Below are positions 1 to 7,551 of a stretch of 64,000 nucleotides of DNA, piece by piece; position 1 is the first letter of the stretch, and each line of letters starts with the position of its first letter. The notes under the pieces are model-generated. The model saw nothing but the letters and a program-made list of their open reading frames with translations. It ran no database searches and was not told where the DNA came from. Where the stretch lies: NCBI GenBank assembly GCA_030681645.1, contig JAUXRX010000019.1:91410-155409 (forward strand), read 5' to 3'. A program made the translations under genes and the position numbers. The DNA comes from Archangium sp. Its GTDB lineage: Bacteria > Myxococcota > Myxococcia > Myxococcales > Myxococcaceae.

Positions 1-3000
1 TGCAGCGGCGGCGGCACCTGCACCGCCAACGTCTGCCAGGCGGCCAACGCGCCCGAGGTGCGGCTGATCACCCCGCAGGGCACCGTGCAGAGCACCCAGG
101 GCCAGGTGCACACCATGCTGGCCGACGCCACGCCGGCGCCCGGCCGCACGCTCACCCGGGTGGAGTTCTTCGCCAACGGCGTGAAGCAGGGCGAGACCAC
201 CACCTCGCCGCACCAGTTCGCGTACACGGTGCCGGCGAGCGCCACCACCGGCTCGGCCATCTCGCTGCAGGTGCAGGCCGTGGACAACCTCGGCACGCGC
301 GGCTTCTCTCAGTTCGCCACCCTCTCGGTGCTCAACAACGTGCCGGTGGCGGCCTTCACCGCGACGGTGGTGAACACCAACGTGGTGCAGGTCGACGCGA
401 GCGCGGTGAGCGACACCGAGACCGCCACCGCGGCGCTGCAGGTGTGTTGGGACTGGGACAACGACTCGGCCTGCGACACGCCGTACAGCACCACCAAGCT
501 CGAGACGCACACCTTCACCGCTTCCGGCACGTACACCATCGGCATGAAGGTGCGCGACGCGGCCGCGCAGATCAGCACCACCACCCGGCAGGTGTCCTTC
601 GCCGACGTGCAGTACCTGGGCGGGGCCAACGTCACCACCACCACCTGGTACGGCACCATCGTGGTGACCGGTGACCTCACGGTGCCCGTGGGCAACACCC
701 TGACCATCGCGCCGGGCACGCAGGTGCTCTTCGTGCGGCAGGACCAGGACATGAACATGATCGGCGACAACACCCTCACCGTGAACGGGGCGATGGTGGT
801 CAACGGCACGGCCGTGGCGCCGGTGCTGTTCTCCGGGCAGGGCGCGGTGGGCAAGGTGCCGGGCGCGTGGGACCGCCTGGTGCTGACCGGCGCCGGCAGC
901 ACCATCGACTACGCGGTGGTGGAGTACGCCGACGTGGGCCTCGACGTGCGCGGCAACGCGGTGGTGCGCAACACCATCGTGCGCCAGTCGCGCGGCGACT
1001 GCGTGCTGCTCACCAACGCCGACGCGGCGAGCTTCACCGACGTGACCACCACCCTCTGCGGCAACGACGGCGTGGAGGTCGGCGGCGGCAGCACCGGCGT
1101 CACCTTCACCCGGCACACGTCGACCCAGAACGGGGCGCGCGGCTTCCTGGTGAACGGCACCAGCGCGGTGACGGTGGACGCGGCCTCTTCCGAGAACAAC
1201 GCGCTCGACGGCGTGTACGTGCAGAACAGCACCTTCAACCTGGCCAACTCCACGGTGGCCGGCAACACCGGCACCGGGCTCACGTACTTCGGCACTGCCG
1301 GGGGCACGGTGACGCGCACCCAGGTGCGCAGCAACGGCAAGGAAGGCGTGCGCGTGGAGGACGACGCGAGCGGCGCGCCCTCGCCGGTGATGAACCTCAA
1401 CAACCTTCACAGCAACGCGGTGAGCGGGTCCAACACCGCCGAGCTGGTGACGGTCTCGAACTCCGCCAGCTGCACCCTGTACAACACGGGCACGTCCACC
1501 ACGTACACGGCGCCCGCGGGCAAGACGATTCGCCGGGTGCGGGTGAGCTACGACGAGACCGACAACAGCGGCAACTACGTCACCGGCGCGCTGCAGACGG
1601 GCACGGGGACGAACATCGCCAGCTACTCCGCCGACGTGACGAACCAGTGGGTGTACCTGCCCGCGGGCAGCACCACCGTGCGGGTGACGGTGACCGACAA
1701 CGGCTACGGCTCGGCGATCGACACCATCGGGATCAACCAGGTCGAGCTGTACGGCGCGGGTGGCAGCGCCGACGTGGTGGCCGCGACGCTCAGCGGCACG
1801 GTCGATCTCCAGAACAACTACCTGGGCACCTTCCCCAACGTGCTGTCGCGGGTGCTGATGTCGCGCAACACCGCCCTCAATCTGCAGGGCTTCGTGGGCG
1901 TGCTCTTCGACTCGACGTGGGATCGCGGGCCCTACCTGTCGGGCACGGTCAACACCTCGACCTGGGCGGGCACCGTCTTCATCACCGGCAACGTGAACAT
2001 CCCCGCGGGCCAGACGGTGAGCGTGTCGCCCAGCGCGCAGGTTCGCTTCGTGAAGCATGATCAGAACGGCGACGGCGACGGTGACTTCACGGTCACCGCC
2101 ACGGGCAAGCTCAACACCGCGGGGACCAGCACCACGCCGGTCAGCTTCGGCGCCCTGGCGCCGGCCACGGGCAACGCCTTCCAGCGGGTGGTGCTCGCGG
2201 GCACGGGCGTGAACACCAGCGCGTGGACGCACACCACCGTCGCCAACGGCCGCACTGCGCTCGAGCTGCGGGGCGCCAGCACGTTGACCAACGTGAGCAT
2301 CACGGGCGGCACCAGCACCGCGGTCTTCCTCACCCAGGCGCACAACGCCGCGCTGGTGGACCTGGTGGTCAGCGGCGCCACGGGCGCCGGCGTGGTGCTC
2401 GACAACTCCGACACGGTGACGCTGACCCGCCCCGACATCCGCGGCGGTGGCAGCACCGGGCTGGAGATCGGCAACGGCAGCACCGGGGTGATCGTCTCGC
2501 GGGCGTTCCTCGGCACCAACGTGAACGGGCTGGTGGTGTGGGGCAGCTCGACGGTGGCGGTCGACGATTCCACCATTCGCGACAACACCGCTGATGGCGT
2601 GGGCGTGTACGACTCGTCGCCCACCATCCAGTACTCGTTGATCACCTACAACGGCGGCAACGGCTTCGACATCCGCGGGCCGGGCACCACCACCGCCCGG
2701 TACAACGTGGTGAAGTTCAACAACGACGCCGCGCTCGCGGTGTGGACCACCGCGGCGGGCTCCCCCACGCCGGTGTTCCAGTCCTCCAACGTCTACGCGA
2801 ACGGGGTGATGGGCTCGTACCGGAGCACCCAGCTGGCGCCGGGCATCTCCACCAGCTGCACCCTCTACAACACGGGCACGTCCACCACGTACACGGCGCC
2901 CGCGGGCAAGACGATCCGCCGGGTGCGGGTGAGCTACAACGAGACCGACAACAGCGGCAACTACGTCACCGGCGCGCTGCAGACGGGCACGGGGACGAAC

Positions 3001-3339
3001 ATCGCCAGCTACTCCGCCGACGTGACGAACCAGTGGGTGTACCTGGCCGCTGGCAGCACCACGGTGCGCGTCACCGTGACGGACAACGGCTACGGCTCCG
3101 CCATCGACACCATCTCGGTCTCGCTGGTCGAGCTGGAAGGGCAGGACGCCACGGGCATCGAGGCGATGGTGGCCACCGACACCGGCGTCACCGACGCCCG
3201 CTACAACTACTGGACGGCCACCATCACGGACGTGCCCATGAAGATCTACGAGACGCGCGTGGGGGCCACCGACTACTCCGGGTACACCGGGGCTGAGTAT
3301 CCGTCCGGCGCGGTGATGCAGGTGGGCCCGCGGCCGTGA
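1..3339 (+). CDS. Secreted beta-helix repeat surface protein, 5' end missing
   Basis: The frame is open from base 1, so at least 1112 residues are present and the true start lies upstream. In order I see a Cys-containing stub, a bacterial Ig-like domain (about residues 20-115), a PKD-like domain with a CWDWDND core (about 115-200), and two right-handed beta-helix regions. Each beta-helix region opens with a strand-rich segment of the type W-x-GT-(I/V)-x-(I/V)-TG and is rich in N-x-(V/I) ladder turns. Each is followed by a beta-sandwich module of about 90 residues starting CTLYNTGTSTTY (about 491-580 and 953-1041). There is no transmembrane segment after residue 1. Proteins of this build are normally exported and bind or cleave polysaccharide, but no catalytic motif is visible, so only a surface role is proposed. 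A REP-like element follows directly after the stop. Confidence 0.8.
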   Translation, partial: CSGGGTCTANVCQAANAPEVRLITPQGTVQSTQGQVHTMLADATPAPGRTLTRVEFFANGVKQGETTTSPHQFAYTVPASATTGSAISLQVQAVDNLGTRGFSQFATLSVLNNVPVAAFTATVVNTNVVQVDASAVSDTETATAALQVCWDWDNDSACDTPYSTTKLETHTFTASGTYTIGMKVRDAAAQISTTTRQVSFADVQYLGGANVTTTTWYGTIVVTGDLTVPVGNTLTIAPGTQVLFVRQDQDMNMIGDNTLTVNGAMVVNGTAVAPVLFSGQGAVGKVPGAWDRLVLTGAGSTIDYAVVEYADVGLDVRGNAVVRNTIVRQSRGDCVLLTNADAASFTDVTTTLCGNDGVEVGGGSTGVTFTRHTSTQNGARGFLVNGTSAVTVDAASSENNALDGVYVQNSTFNLANSTVAGNTGTGLTYFGTAGGTVTRTQVRSNGKEGVRVEDDASGAPSPVMNLNNLHSNAVSGSNTAELVTVSNSASCTLYNTGTSTTYTAPAGKTIRRVRVSYDETDNSGNYVTGALQTGTGTNIASYSADVTNQWVYLPAGSTTVRVTVTDNGYGSAIDTIGINQVELYGAGGSADVVAATLSGTVDLQNNYLGTFPNVLSRVLMSRNTALNLQGFVGVLFDSTWDRGPYLSGTVNTSTWAGTVFITGNVNIPAGQTVSVSPSAQVRFVKHDQNGDGDGDFTVTATGKLNTAGTSTTPVSFGALAPATGNAFQRVVLAGTGVNTSAWTHTTVANGRTALELRGASTLTNVSITGGTSTAVFLTQAHNAALVDLVVSGATGAGVVLDNSDTVTLTRPDIRGGGSTGLEIGNGSTGVIVSRAFLGTNVNGLVVWGSSTVAVDDSTIRDNTADGVGVYDSSPTIQYSLITYNGGNGFDIRGPGTTTARYNVVKFNNDAALAVWTTAAGSPTPVFQSSNVYANGVMGSYRSTQLAPGISTSCTLYNTGTSTTYTAPAGKTIRRVRVSYNETDNSGNYVTGALQTGTGTNIASYSADVTNQWVYLAAGSTTVRVTVTDNGYGSAIDTISVSLVELEGQDATGIEAMVATDTGVTDARYNYWTATITDVPMKIYETRVGATDYSGYTGAEYPSGAVMQVGPRP
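1471..1660 (+). repeat. Direct repeat copy 1 inside the beta-helix gene
   Basis: About 190 bases are nearly identical to 2857-3046. I count three mismatches (gacgag/aacgag, gattcgc/gatccgc, ccctgt/ccctct). It encodes the first half of the CTLYNTGTSTTY module. Identity drops abruptly just beyond position 1660, although the encoded protein stays similar, which suggests a recent duplication or gene-conversion tract. Confidence 0.85.
2857..3046 (+). repeat. Direct repeat copy 2 inside the beta-helix gene
   Basis: This is the partner of the repeat at 1471, offset by 1386 bases (462 codons), so the frame is kept. Synonymous differences become frequent immediately downstream (about 3047-3120) while the residues DNGYGSAIDTI are conserved. 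The older module duplication therefore seems to have been partly re-homogenised. Confidence 0.85.
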
Positions 3340-3692
3340 GTTCGCAGCTCCCTCTCCCCGAGGGGGAGCGGGTCGGGGCGAGGGCAAGCCACCGCCCGTC
3401 GCGGTGACTTCTCGAGGAGGATGTCCCAGGGAATCGGACGCGTCAGCGCGCGCGTGATGACCCGGAGCGTGGCCACGGCGCCCACCCGCCGCGGCGGAGG
3501 AGGAGGAAGCGGGCGCACGGGCTCGAGCTGGGTGAGCAGCGAACCCCAGGCGCCCGAGGGGTCCCCCTCGAGGCTGGGCTGCTGCGGCTCTCCGAGCATC
3601 GTCAGGATCGCGTCGTCGATCCCCATGGCTGGATCTTTCGCCTGCTCAGGAAAGACCGCGACGACCGGGTGCAGGTGGTGGGGCTGAGCCAT
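3273..3692 (-). CDS. Small hypothetical protein (139 aa)
   Basis: Not recognised. The first 95 or so residues have ordinary protein composition (start MAQPHHLHPVVAVFPEQ, then a Pro-rich linker and an amphipathic stretch VATLRVITRALTRPI). A weak purine-rich site (GAGG) precedes the ATG at 3692. The last third runs through a REP-like element and antisense to the end of the beta-helix gene, so the C-terminus may have been replaced when the element inserted. It converges with the preceding gene and overlaps it by 67 bases. It could be a spurious frame, but its composition is better than that of the neighbouring shadow frames. Confidence 0.4.
   Translation of the reverse strand: MAQPHHLHPVVAVFPEQAKDPAMGIDDAILTMLGEPQQPSLEGDPSGAWGSLLTQLEPVRPLPPPPPRRVGAVATLRVITRALTRPIPWDILLEKSPRRAVACPRPDPLPLGERELRTHGRGPTCITAPDGYSAPVYPE
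3345..3389 (+). repeat. REP-like element
   Basis: An imperfect palindrome built from CCCTCTCCCC and GGGGGAGCGGG followed by GGGGCGAGGG. It is related to the elements at 3939, 4924 and 61245. It lies directly after the stop of the beta-helix gene and may act as a transcription end or RNA stabiliser. Confidence 0.6.
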
Positions 3693-3790
3693 GGAGGTCC
3701 TCGCTGCACGCCGGGGGCCTGACCGAAGCGGCTGAATGCAGGCACTGTGGGGCGCTCGGAAGTGGGGCGGGTCGCTCATCTTGATGTGGG

Positions 3791-3937
3791 TCACTCCATC
3801 AAGTCCTCGCACAGCTTCTGCAGCTGCTCGCACCTCAGGAGGTCCACCGCCATGTCCGAGGAGTCGTTCCAGCCGATCAGTGCGCTGATTCCCGTGCAGG
3901 GCGCGATCTTTGCGACGCCGAGAATGAACACGCCCCT
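3791..3937 (-). pseudogene. Possible C-terminal gene remnant (about 45 aa)
   Basis: The minus frame reads FILGVAKIAPCTGISALIG, then WNDSSDMAVDLLRCEQLQK, and ends LCEDLME. This is natural-looking composition with no usable start except a GTG inside the neighbouring REP-like element. It may be the tail of a gene whose front was removed by the element. No family is recognised. The rest of the stretch 3693-3996 holds nothing else I can support. Confidence 0.25.
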
Positions 3938-3938
3938 C

Positions 3939-3984
3939 ACCCCGACCCTCTCCCCGCTCGCGCAGGGAGAGGGAGAACTGTCCA
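3939..3984 (+). repeat. REP-like element
   Basis: It begins CCCTCACCCCGACCCTCTCC and closes with CAGGGAGAGGGAGA, forming a GC-rich stem (CCCTCTCCC with GGGAGAGGG). It is in the same orientation as the copy at 4924 and lies just upstream of the oxidoreductase start. Confidence 0.7.
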
Positions 3985-3996
3985 GGAGGCCCACCC

Positions 3997-4923
3997 ATGA
4001 AAGCAGCCATCTGCACCCGCTACGGTCCACCTGAAGTGCTCCACATCGAGGAGGTCGAGAAGCCGCGGCCGAGGGCCGACGAGCTCCTCGTCAAGGTCCA
4101 CGCGTCGACGGTCAACTCGAGTGACTGGTTCATCCGCAGCGGCATTCCGGACTCGCCGGTCTTCACCCGCATGATGATGAAGCTGATGATCGGCCTCCGT
4201 GGGCCGCGCCGGAAGATCCTCGGGCTGATCGCCGCCGGAGAGGTGGTCGAGGTCGGCGCGCTCGTGAAGAACTTCCACGTCGGCGACCGCGTCTGGGCCT
4301 TCACCAAGTTCCACCTCGGCAGCTACGCCGAATACACCTGTCTTCGCGAATCGAGCTCCGTGGCGCTGGCCCCCACCGGCCTCTCCTTCGACGAGATCGC
4401 CGCCATTCCCTACGGTGGGCTGCTCGCCCTCCACTTCCTCCGCAAGGGAGGCGTGAAGGCGGGCATGCACGTCCTCATCTACGGCGCCTCGAGCGGAGCA
4501 GGCACCGCCGCCATCGAGCTCGCCAAACACTTCGGCGCCGAGGTCACTGCCGTCTGCGGCCCGGGCAACGTCGAGCTCGTGCGCTCGCTCGGCGCCGACC
4601 ACGTGCTCGACTACACGCGGGACGCGACGCCTCCCCAGGGAGCCCTCTACGACCTCGTGCTCGACGCGGTCGGCAAGCGCAAGACCTCGCCCCTGCGCAC
4701 CGCCTGCGAGCACGCGCTTCGTCCCGGCGGCCGGGTGATCTCCGTCGATGACGGCACCCCGCAGTTCTCCGCGAGGGAGCTCACCGAGCTCAAGGACCTC
4801 GCCGAGCGCGGCGTGCTCAAGCCGGTGATCGATCGTCGCTACCCGCTCGAGCTGATCGCCGAGGCTCACCGCTACGTCGAGCAGGAACACAAGCGGGGCA
4901 ATGTCGTCATCTCGATCAACTGA
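3997..4923 (+). CDS. Medium-chain NAD(P)H:quinone oxidoreductase-type dehydrogenase
   Basis: 308 residues, typical of the zinc-free quinone reductase branch of the medium-chain dehydrogenase superfamily. The N-terminal GroES-like part contains KAAICTRYGPPEVLH and the ending GDRVWAF, and there is no zinc-ligand cysteine cluster. A Rossmann domain follows with the nucleotide-binding turn LIYGASSGAGTAAIELAKHFG (about residues 164-184) and ADHVLDY. Family members reduce quinones or enones with NADPH in the cytoplasm; the substrate cannot be told. The ATG at 3997 follows the purine-rich AGGAGG at 3985-3990. The gene stands alone between two REP-like elements and converges with the HTTM gene. Confidence 0.85.
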   Translation: MKAAICTRYGPPEVLHIEEVEKPRPRADELLVKVHASTVNSSDWFIRSGIPDSPVFTRMMMKLMIGLRGPRRKILGLIAAGEVVEVGALVKNFHVGDRVWAFTKFHLGSYAEYTCLRESSSVALAPTGLSFDEIAAIPYGGLLALHFLRKGGVKAGMHVLIYGASSGAGTAAIELAKHFGAEVTAVCGPGNVELVRSLGADHVLDYTRDATPPQGALYDLVLDAVGKRKTSPLRTACEHALRPGGRVISVDDGTPQFSARELTELKDLAERGVLKPVIDRRYPLELIAEAHRYVEQEHKRGNVVISIN

Positions 4924-4971
4924 GCCCCTCACCCCGACCCTCTCCCCGCTTCGCAGGGAGAGGGAGACCGG
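4924..4971 (+). repeat. REP-like element between convergent genes
   Basis: It begins at the base after the oxidoreductase stop and ends four bases before the stop of the convergent HTTM gene. It has the same stem as the copy at 3939 (CCCTCTCCCC / GGGAGAGGG). The position suits a bidirectional terminator, but there is no T-run. Confidence 0.7.
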
Positions 4972-4974
4972 CGA

Positions 4975-6132
4975 TCAACGCACGCGCTCACGCACGGGCG
5001 GCACGCCAGCACCCAGCTGCTTCGTGACGCGGAAGTAGCGCACCTCGCTCACGTCGGGCGGGCTGGCGCCCCGCCACTGCCGATAGAAGACCCCGGGCGG
5101 TTGTTCGGCCATCACGCCCCACCAGCGCTGGGCTTCACGGCCCCGCAGCGCCCCGCGCGAGAACACCAGCTCGGTGCCGCGCGGACTCACCTCTTCGACC
5201 TCGAGCCAGCTGATGGCTCGCGGCGCCGGATCGGAGAACGTGGGGTAGCAGGCGAACGGCCACGAACGCTCTCGCCGGGTGACGCCGGTGAAGAGCTGCG
5301 CGCCGAGCAGCACCACGCCGAGCGCGAGCGAAGGCCACGCGGCCCGGGTCTTCACGCCGGTCGACGGCACCCGGAGCCACCTCGCCCACGGCAGGAAGAC
5401 CACGTCGCACAACCACAGCGACGAGAAGACGATGCCCATCACCAACCAGATGCCCTGGTGAAAGAGAAACGCGAGCGCGACCGCGAGCAGGCGCGTGCGC
5501 CGGGAGATGATCAGCGCCACGAAGCTCAGCTCGAACGCGATGCTGGCGACGCCGCCCCACCACAGGACCCGCGGCGAGAGCTGGACCCACGGCGTGTCAG
5601 CGAGCTGAAACCACTTCCACTCCACCAGCGCGGGCAGGCCGTCGAGCCACGCGGCCCCGGCGTTCAGCTTCCACACGCCGGGGAAGAAGAAGATGAGCCC
5701 CATGCTCAGCCACGCGACCCGCACCGGAACGCCGTGCGCGAGCGACGGGGCCTCGGCCGGTCGCCTGCGCGCATCGAGAGACCACGCATCGCCTGCAGGT
5801 GCAGCGGCGAGGATGGCGAAGAACCAGAGCAGGTGATGGGTGTGCATCACCTGCCCCGACTGCTGCGGAACCGAGAGCAACCACCCCAGCGAGAGCGTGG
5901 CGACCAGCGAGCTGATGCGGGTGAAGAGGCCGATCAACGTGAAGAACGCGCTGAGCAGGACCAGGGCGGTCACCCCGCGCGCGAGCCCCTCGGACACCGG
6001 AGGCAGCGCCGCGTGCGCCCAGCCCGCCGCGGTCCACACGTCGACGCTGAAGAGCACCACCACCGAGACCGCGATGCGAAAGGCGGCGAGGTCGACGGGG
6101 TGACCGGTCGCCCAGTCGCGCAGTCGATTCAC
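4975..6132 (-). CDS. HTTM-domain membrane protein (gamma-carboxylase-like family)
   Basis: About 385 residues with some eight hydrophobic segments and the HTTM signature features: an early Arg-containing helix (AAFRIAVSVVVLFSVDVW), THHLLWFFAILA, the segment FFFPGVWKLNAGAAW, and a soluble C-terminal beta-rich tail. HTTM proteins are bacterial relatives of vitamin K-dependent gamma-glutamyl carboxylase, and most have no known substrate. I chose the GTG at 6132 because it overlaps the stop of the upstream gene as GTGA; an ATG at 6156 in the same frame is possible. It is the last gene of a four-gene overlapping operon with a diiron protein and two small lipoproteins, which suggests these act together at the membrane. 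That is inference. Confidence 0.8.
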   Translation of the reverse strand: MNRLRDWATGHPVDLAAFRIAVSVVVLFSVDVWTAAGWAHAALPPVSEGLARGVTALVLLSAFFTLIGLFTRISSLVATLSLGWLLSVPQQSGQVMHTHHLLWFFAILAAAPAGDAWSLDARRRPAEAPSLAHGVPVRVAWLSMGLIFFFPGVWKLNAGAAWLDGLPALVEWKWFQLADTPWVQLSPRVLWWGGVASIAFELSFVALIISRRTRLLAVALAFLFHQGIWLVMGIVFSSLWLCDVVFLPWARWLRVPSTGVKTRAAWPSLALGVVLLGAQLFTGVTRRERSWPFACYPTFSDPAPRAISWLEVEEVSPRGTELVFSRGALRGREAQRWWGVMAEQPPGVFYRQWRGASPPDVSEVRYFRVTKQLGAGVPPVRERVR

Positions 6133-6953
6133 GCAGCCAGCGACCGGGTCAGCCACGGGCGCGGGTCGATACCTCGCGCGAGCAGCGGCTCGAGCACGGC
6201 CTTCTGCATCGAGCGCCGCGCGAGGGCGACGTAGCTCGTCGACTCCATCCAGCCCAGGCGTTGGTCGTCGGCTTCGTCGTCAGCCCCTGAAATCGTGGCC
6301 CAGCGGGCCGCGATCTCGTCCACCACCAGCGCCGCCTGCTTCGCGAGGTGCACGCGGTCTGCGCCGGACAGCTCGTCTTCGATCCAATCGAGGAAGATCC
6401 ACCCGAAGGCCCCGTGGGCGGCTTCGTCTTTCACGATGCGCCCGAGCACGGCCTTGATCAACGGCACCCGCGCGGCGTGCCACGAGCCCCGCAGCATGGG
6501 AATGCTGAGCGCCTCGCCCACGCAGAAGTTGCGAACCACCAGCTCACTGGCGGCCAGCTTCGGCGGAAGATCAGCCGCCGGGAGCATGGTGATGGTCTTC
6601 GGGTCGTAGGCGATCGGCGCGCCACCACCGAGCAGCTGCGCGAGCCGAGCGCACAGCTCGACGTGCACCATCTCGTCGAGGGTGAAGCGGCTGGCCATGG
6701 CCACCAGGTCGATCGGCGCACGCGCGGCGATCAGCGCCTGCAACGTCGCCGCGCAGGCCGCGCCGGTGCGGTGTTCTTGAAAGGCCGCCTCCGTCCAGGT
6801 GGTGCGCGCGATCAGCAGCGCCTTCGGGCTGGCGCGGGCGAGCTCGAGCGAGTCCCAGGGCAGCGCTTCGACTTCAGGCCGGAGCTTGCGGTACCGGCGC
6901 TCGACGGCGCCGCCCCACATCGAGAGCTCGAAGAGCTCTTCTCCGGGCTTCAT
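6129..6953 (-). CDS. Ferritin-like diiron protein with AurF-type motif spacing
   Basis: 274 residues, all-helical, with a complete four-helix diiron ligand set. E55 is followed after 37 residues by D93-E94-x-x-H97, and E147 after 28 residues by D176-E177-x-x-H180. Two E-X(28-37)-DEXXH motifs are the published signature of AurF-type N-oxygenases and of the wider ferritin-like diiron oxidases. An oxidase or oxygenase is therefore more likely than iron storage, but the substrate is unknown. The ATG at 6953 overlaps the stop of the preceding lipoprotein gene as ATGA, and its own stop overlaps the HTTM start. Translation of the whole operon is probably coupled. No signal peptide is seen, so it should be cytoplasmic. 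Confidence 0.75.
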   Translation of the reverse strand: MKPGEELFELSMWGGAVERRYRKLRPEVEALPWDSLELARASPKALLIARTTWTEAAFQEHRTGAACAATLQALIAARAPIDLVAMASRFTLDEMVHVELCARLAQLLGGGAPIAYDPKTITMLPAADLPPKLAASELVVRNFCVGEALSIPMLRGSWHAARVPLIKAVLGRIVKDEAAHGAFGWIFLDWIEDELSGADRVHLAKQAALVVDEIAARWATISGADDEADDQRLGWMESTSYVALARRSMQKAVLEPLLARGIDPRPWLTRSLAA

Positions 6954-7153
6954 TGATCGCCGCCAGCGACCCCGGCATCGGGCACGCCGGCGTCTGGGGG
7001 TTCCGTGCAGCTTCCATCGTCGTTCTGCACCTGGGGTGGATCGCACCGCGGCGCCATCAGGTTGCCCGAGGTGAAGCAGCCACCGCCGAGCGTGAGAACG
7101 CCCAGGCCGACGGTCGCGACCAGCAAGGGCCTCGCGCGCTTCTTCTCAGCCAC
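6950..7153 (-). CDS. Small lipoprotein with SGNLM motif, second paralogue
   Basis: 67 residues from a GTG at 7153: a basic n-region (AEKKRARPLLVA), a hydrophobic core and a lipobox ending LGGGC. The short mature part has the motif S-G-N-L-M-A-P-R-C, then an acidic tail with PDAG linkers. The upstream paralogue has the same K-x-ARPLLVA signal peptide and S-G-N-L-M-Y-R-P-R-x-C, so the two arose by tandem duplication. The start overlaps the end of that gene by eight bases and the stop overlaps the diiron gene start. The function is unknown. The conserved motif right after the lipidated Cys could be a recognition or modification site. Confidence 0.65.
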   Translation of the reverse strand: MAEKKRARPLLVATVGLGVLTLGGGCFTSGNLMAPRCDPPQVQNDDGSCTEPPDAGVPDAGVAGGDQ

Positions 7154-7412
7154 CGTCGGCTCCACCGTCCGTGCCGCCGTCCGTGCCGCCGTCCGTACCG
7201 CCGTCCGTACCGCCGTCGACCCCCGCGTCGGACCCGGTGCCCGCATCGACCGTGGGGTCGACGTCCTCGGGGCAGGTGAAGTCGTCGGAGACGCCACCGT
7301 CCGCGCAGATTCTCGGGCGATACATCAGGTTTCCACTGCAACTGCTGCTCGCCATGGCCACCAACGCGATCCCTGCGCCAGCGACCAGCAGCGGCCTTGC
7401 CTTTCGTTTCAT
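7146..7412 (-). CDS. Small lipoprotein with SGNLM motif, first paralogue
   Basis: 88 residues from the ATG at 7412: KRKARPLLVAGAGIALVA core, lipobox SSSC, then SGNLMYRPRIC and an acidic Gly-rich tail made of repeated DGGT. It is the first gene of the four-gene operon running to 4975. I took the internal ATG because the 20 codons before it do not look like a signal peptide. The tail length depends on a 12-base tandem repeat and may vary between strains. Confidence 0.65.
   Translation of the reverse strand: MKRKARPLLVAGAGIALVAMASSSCSGNLMYRPRICADGGVSDDFTCPEDVDPTVDAGTGSDAGVDGGTDGGTDGGTDGGTDGGADGG
7165..7216. repeat. 12-bp tandem repeat in lipoprotein tail
   Basis: About four units of the type GCCGCCGTCCGT, with one position alternating between G and A. 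They encode DGGT repeats in the first small lipoprotein. The unit is divisible by three, so copy-number change keeps the frame. Confidence 0.8.
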
Positions 7413-7551
7413 TCGACGCGACGCCCTTCCCATGGAGCCCGGCCGGCTCGCGGCAACTGTACACGACTTCATCGTGCAACTTCACGCCGGGGTCACAGAG
7501 TGATGAAGTGTCGCGACGCCCGTTGGGGCGGCTGATCTCCGGTGGTGATGA

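Noticed and set aside
5101..6234. 377-codon plus-strand frame
   Set aside because: Antisense to the HTTM gene and dominated by Arg, Glu, His and Pro.
7165..7216. CRISPR-like short repeats
   Set aside because: Contiguous 12-bp units without spacers, encoding DGGT repeats.
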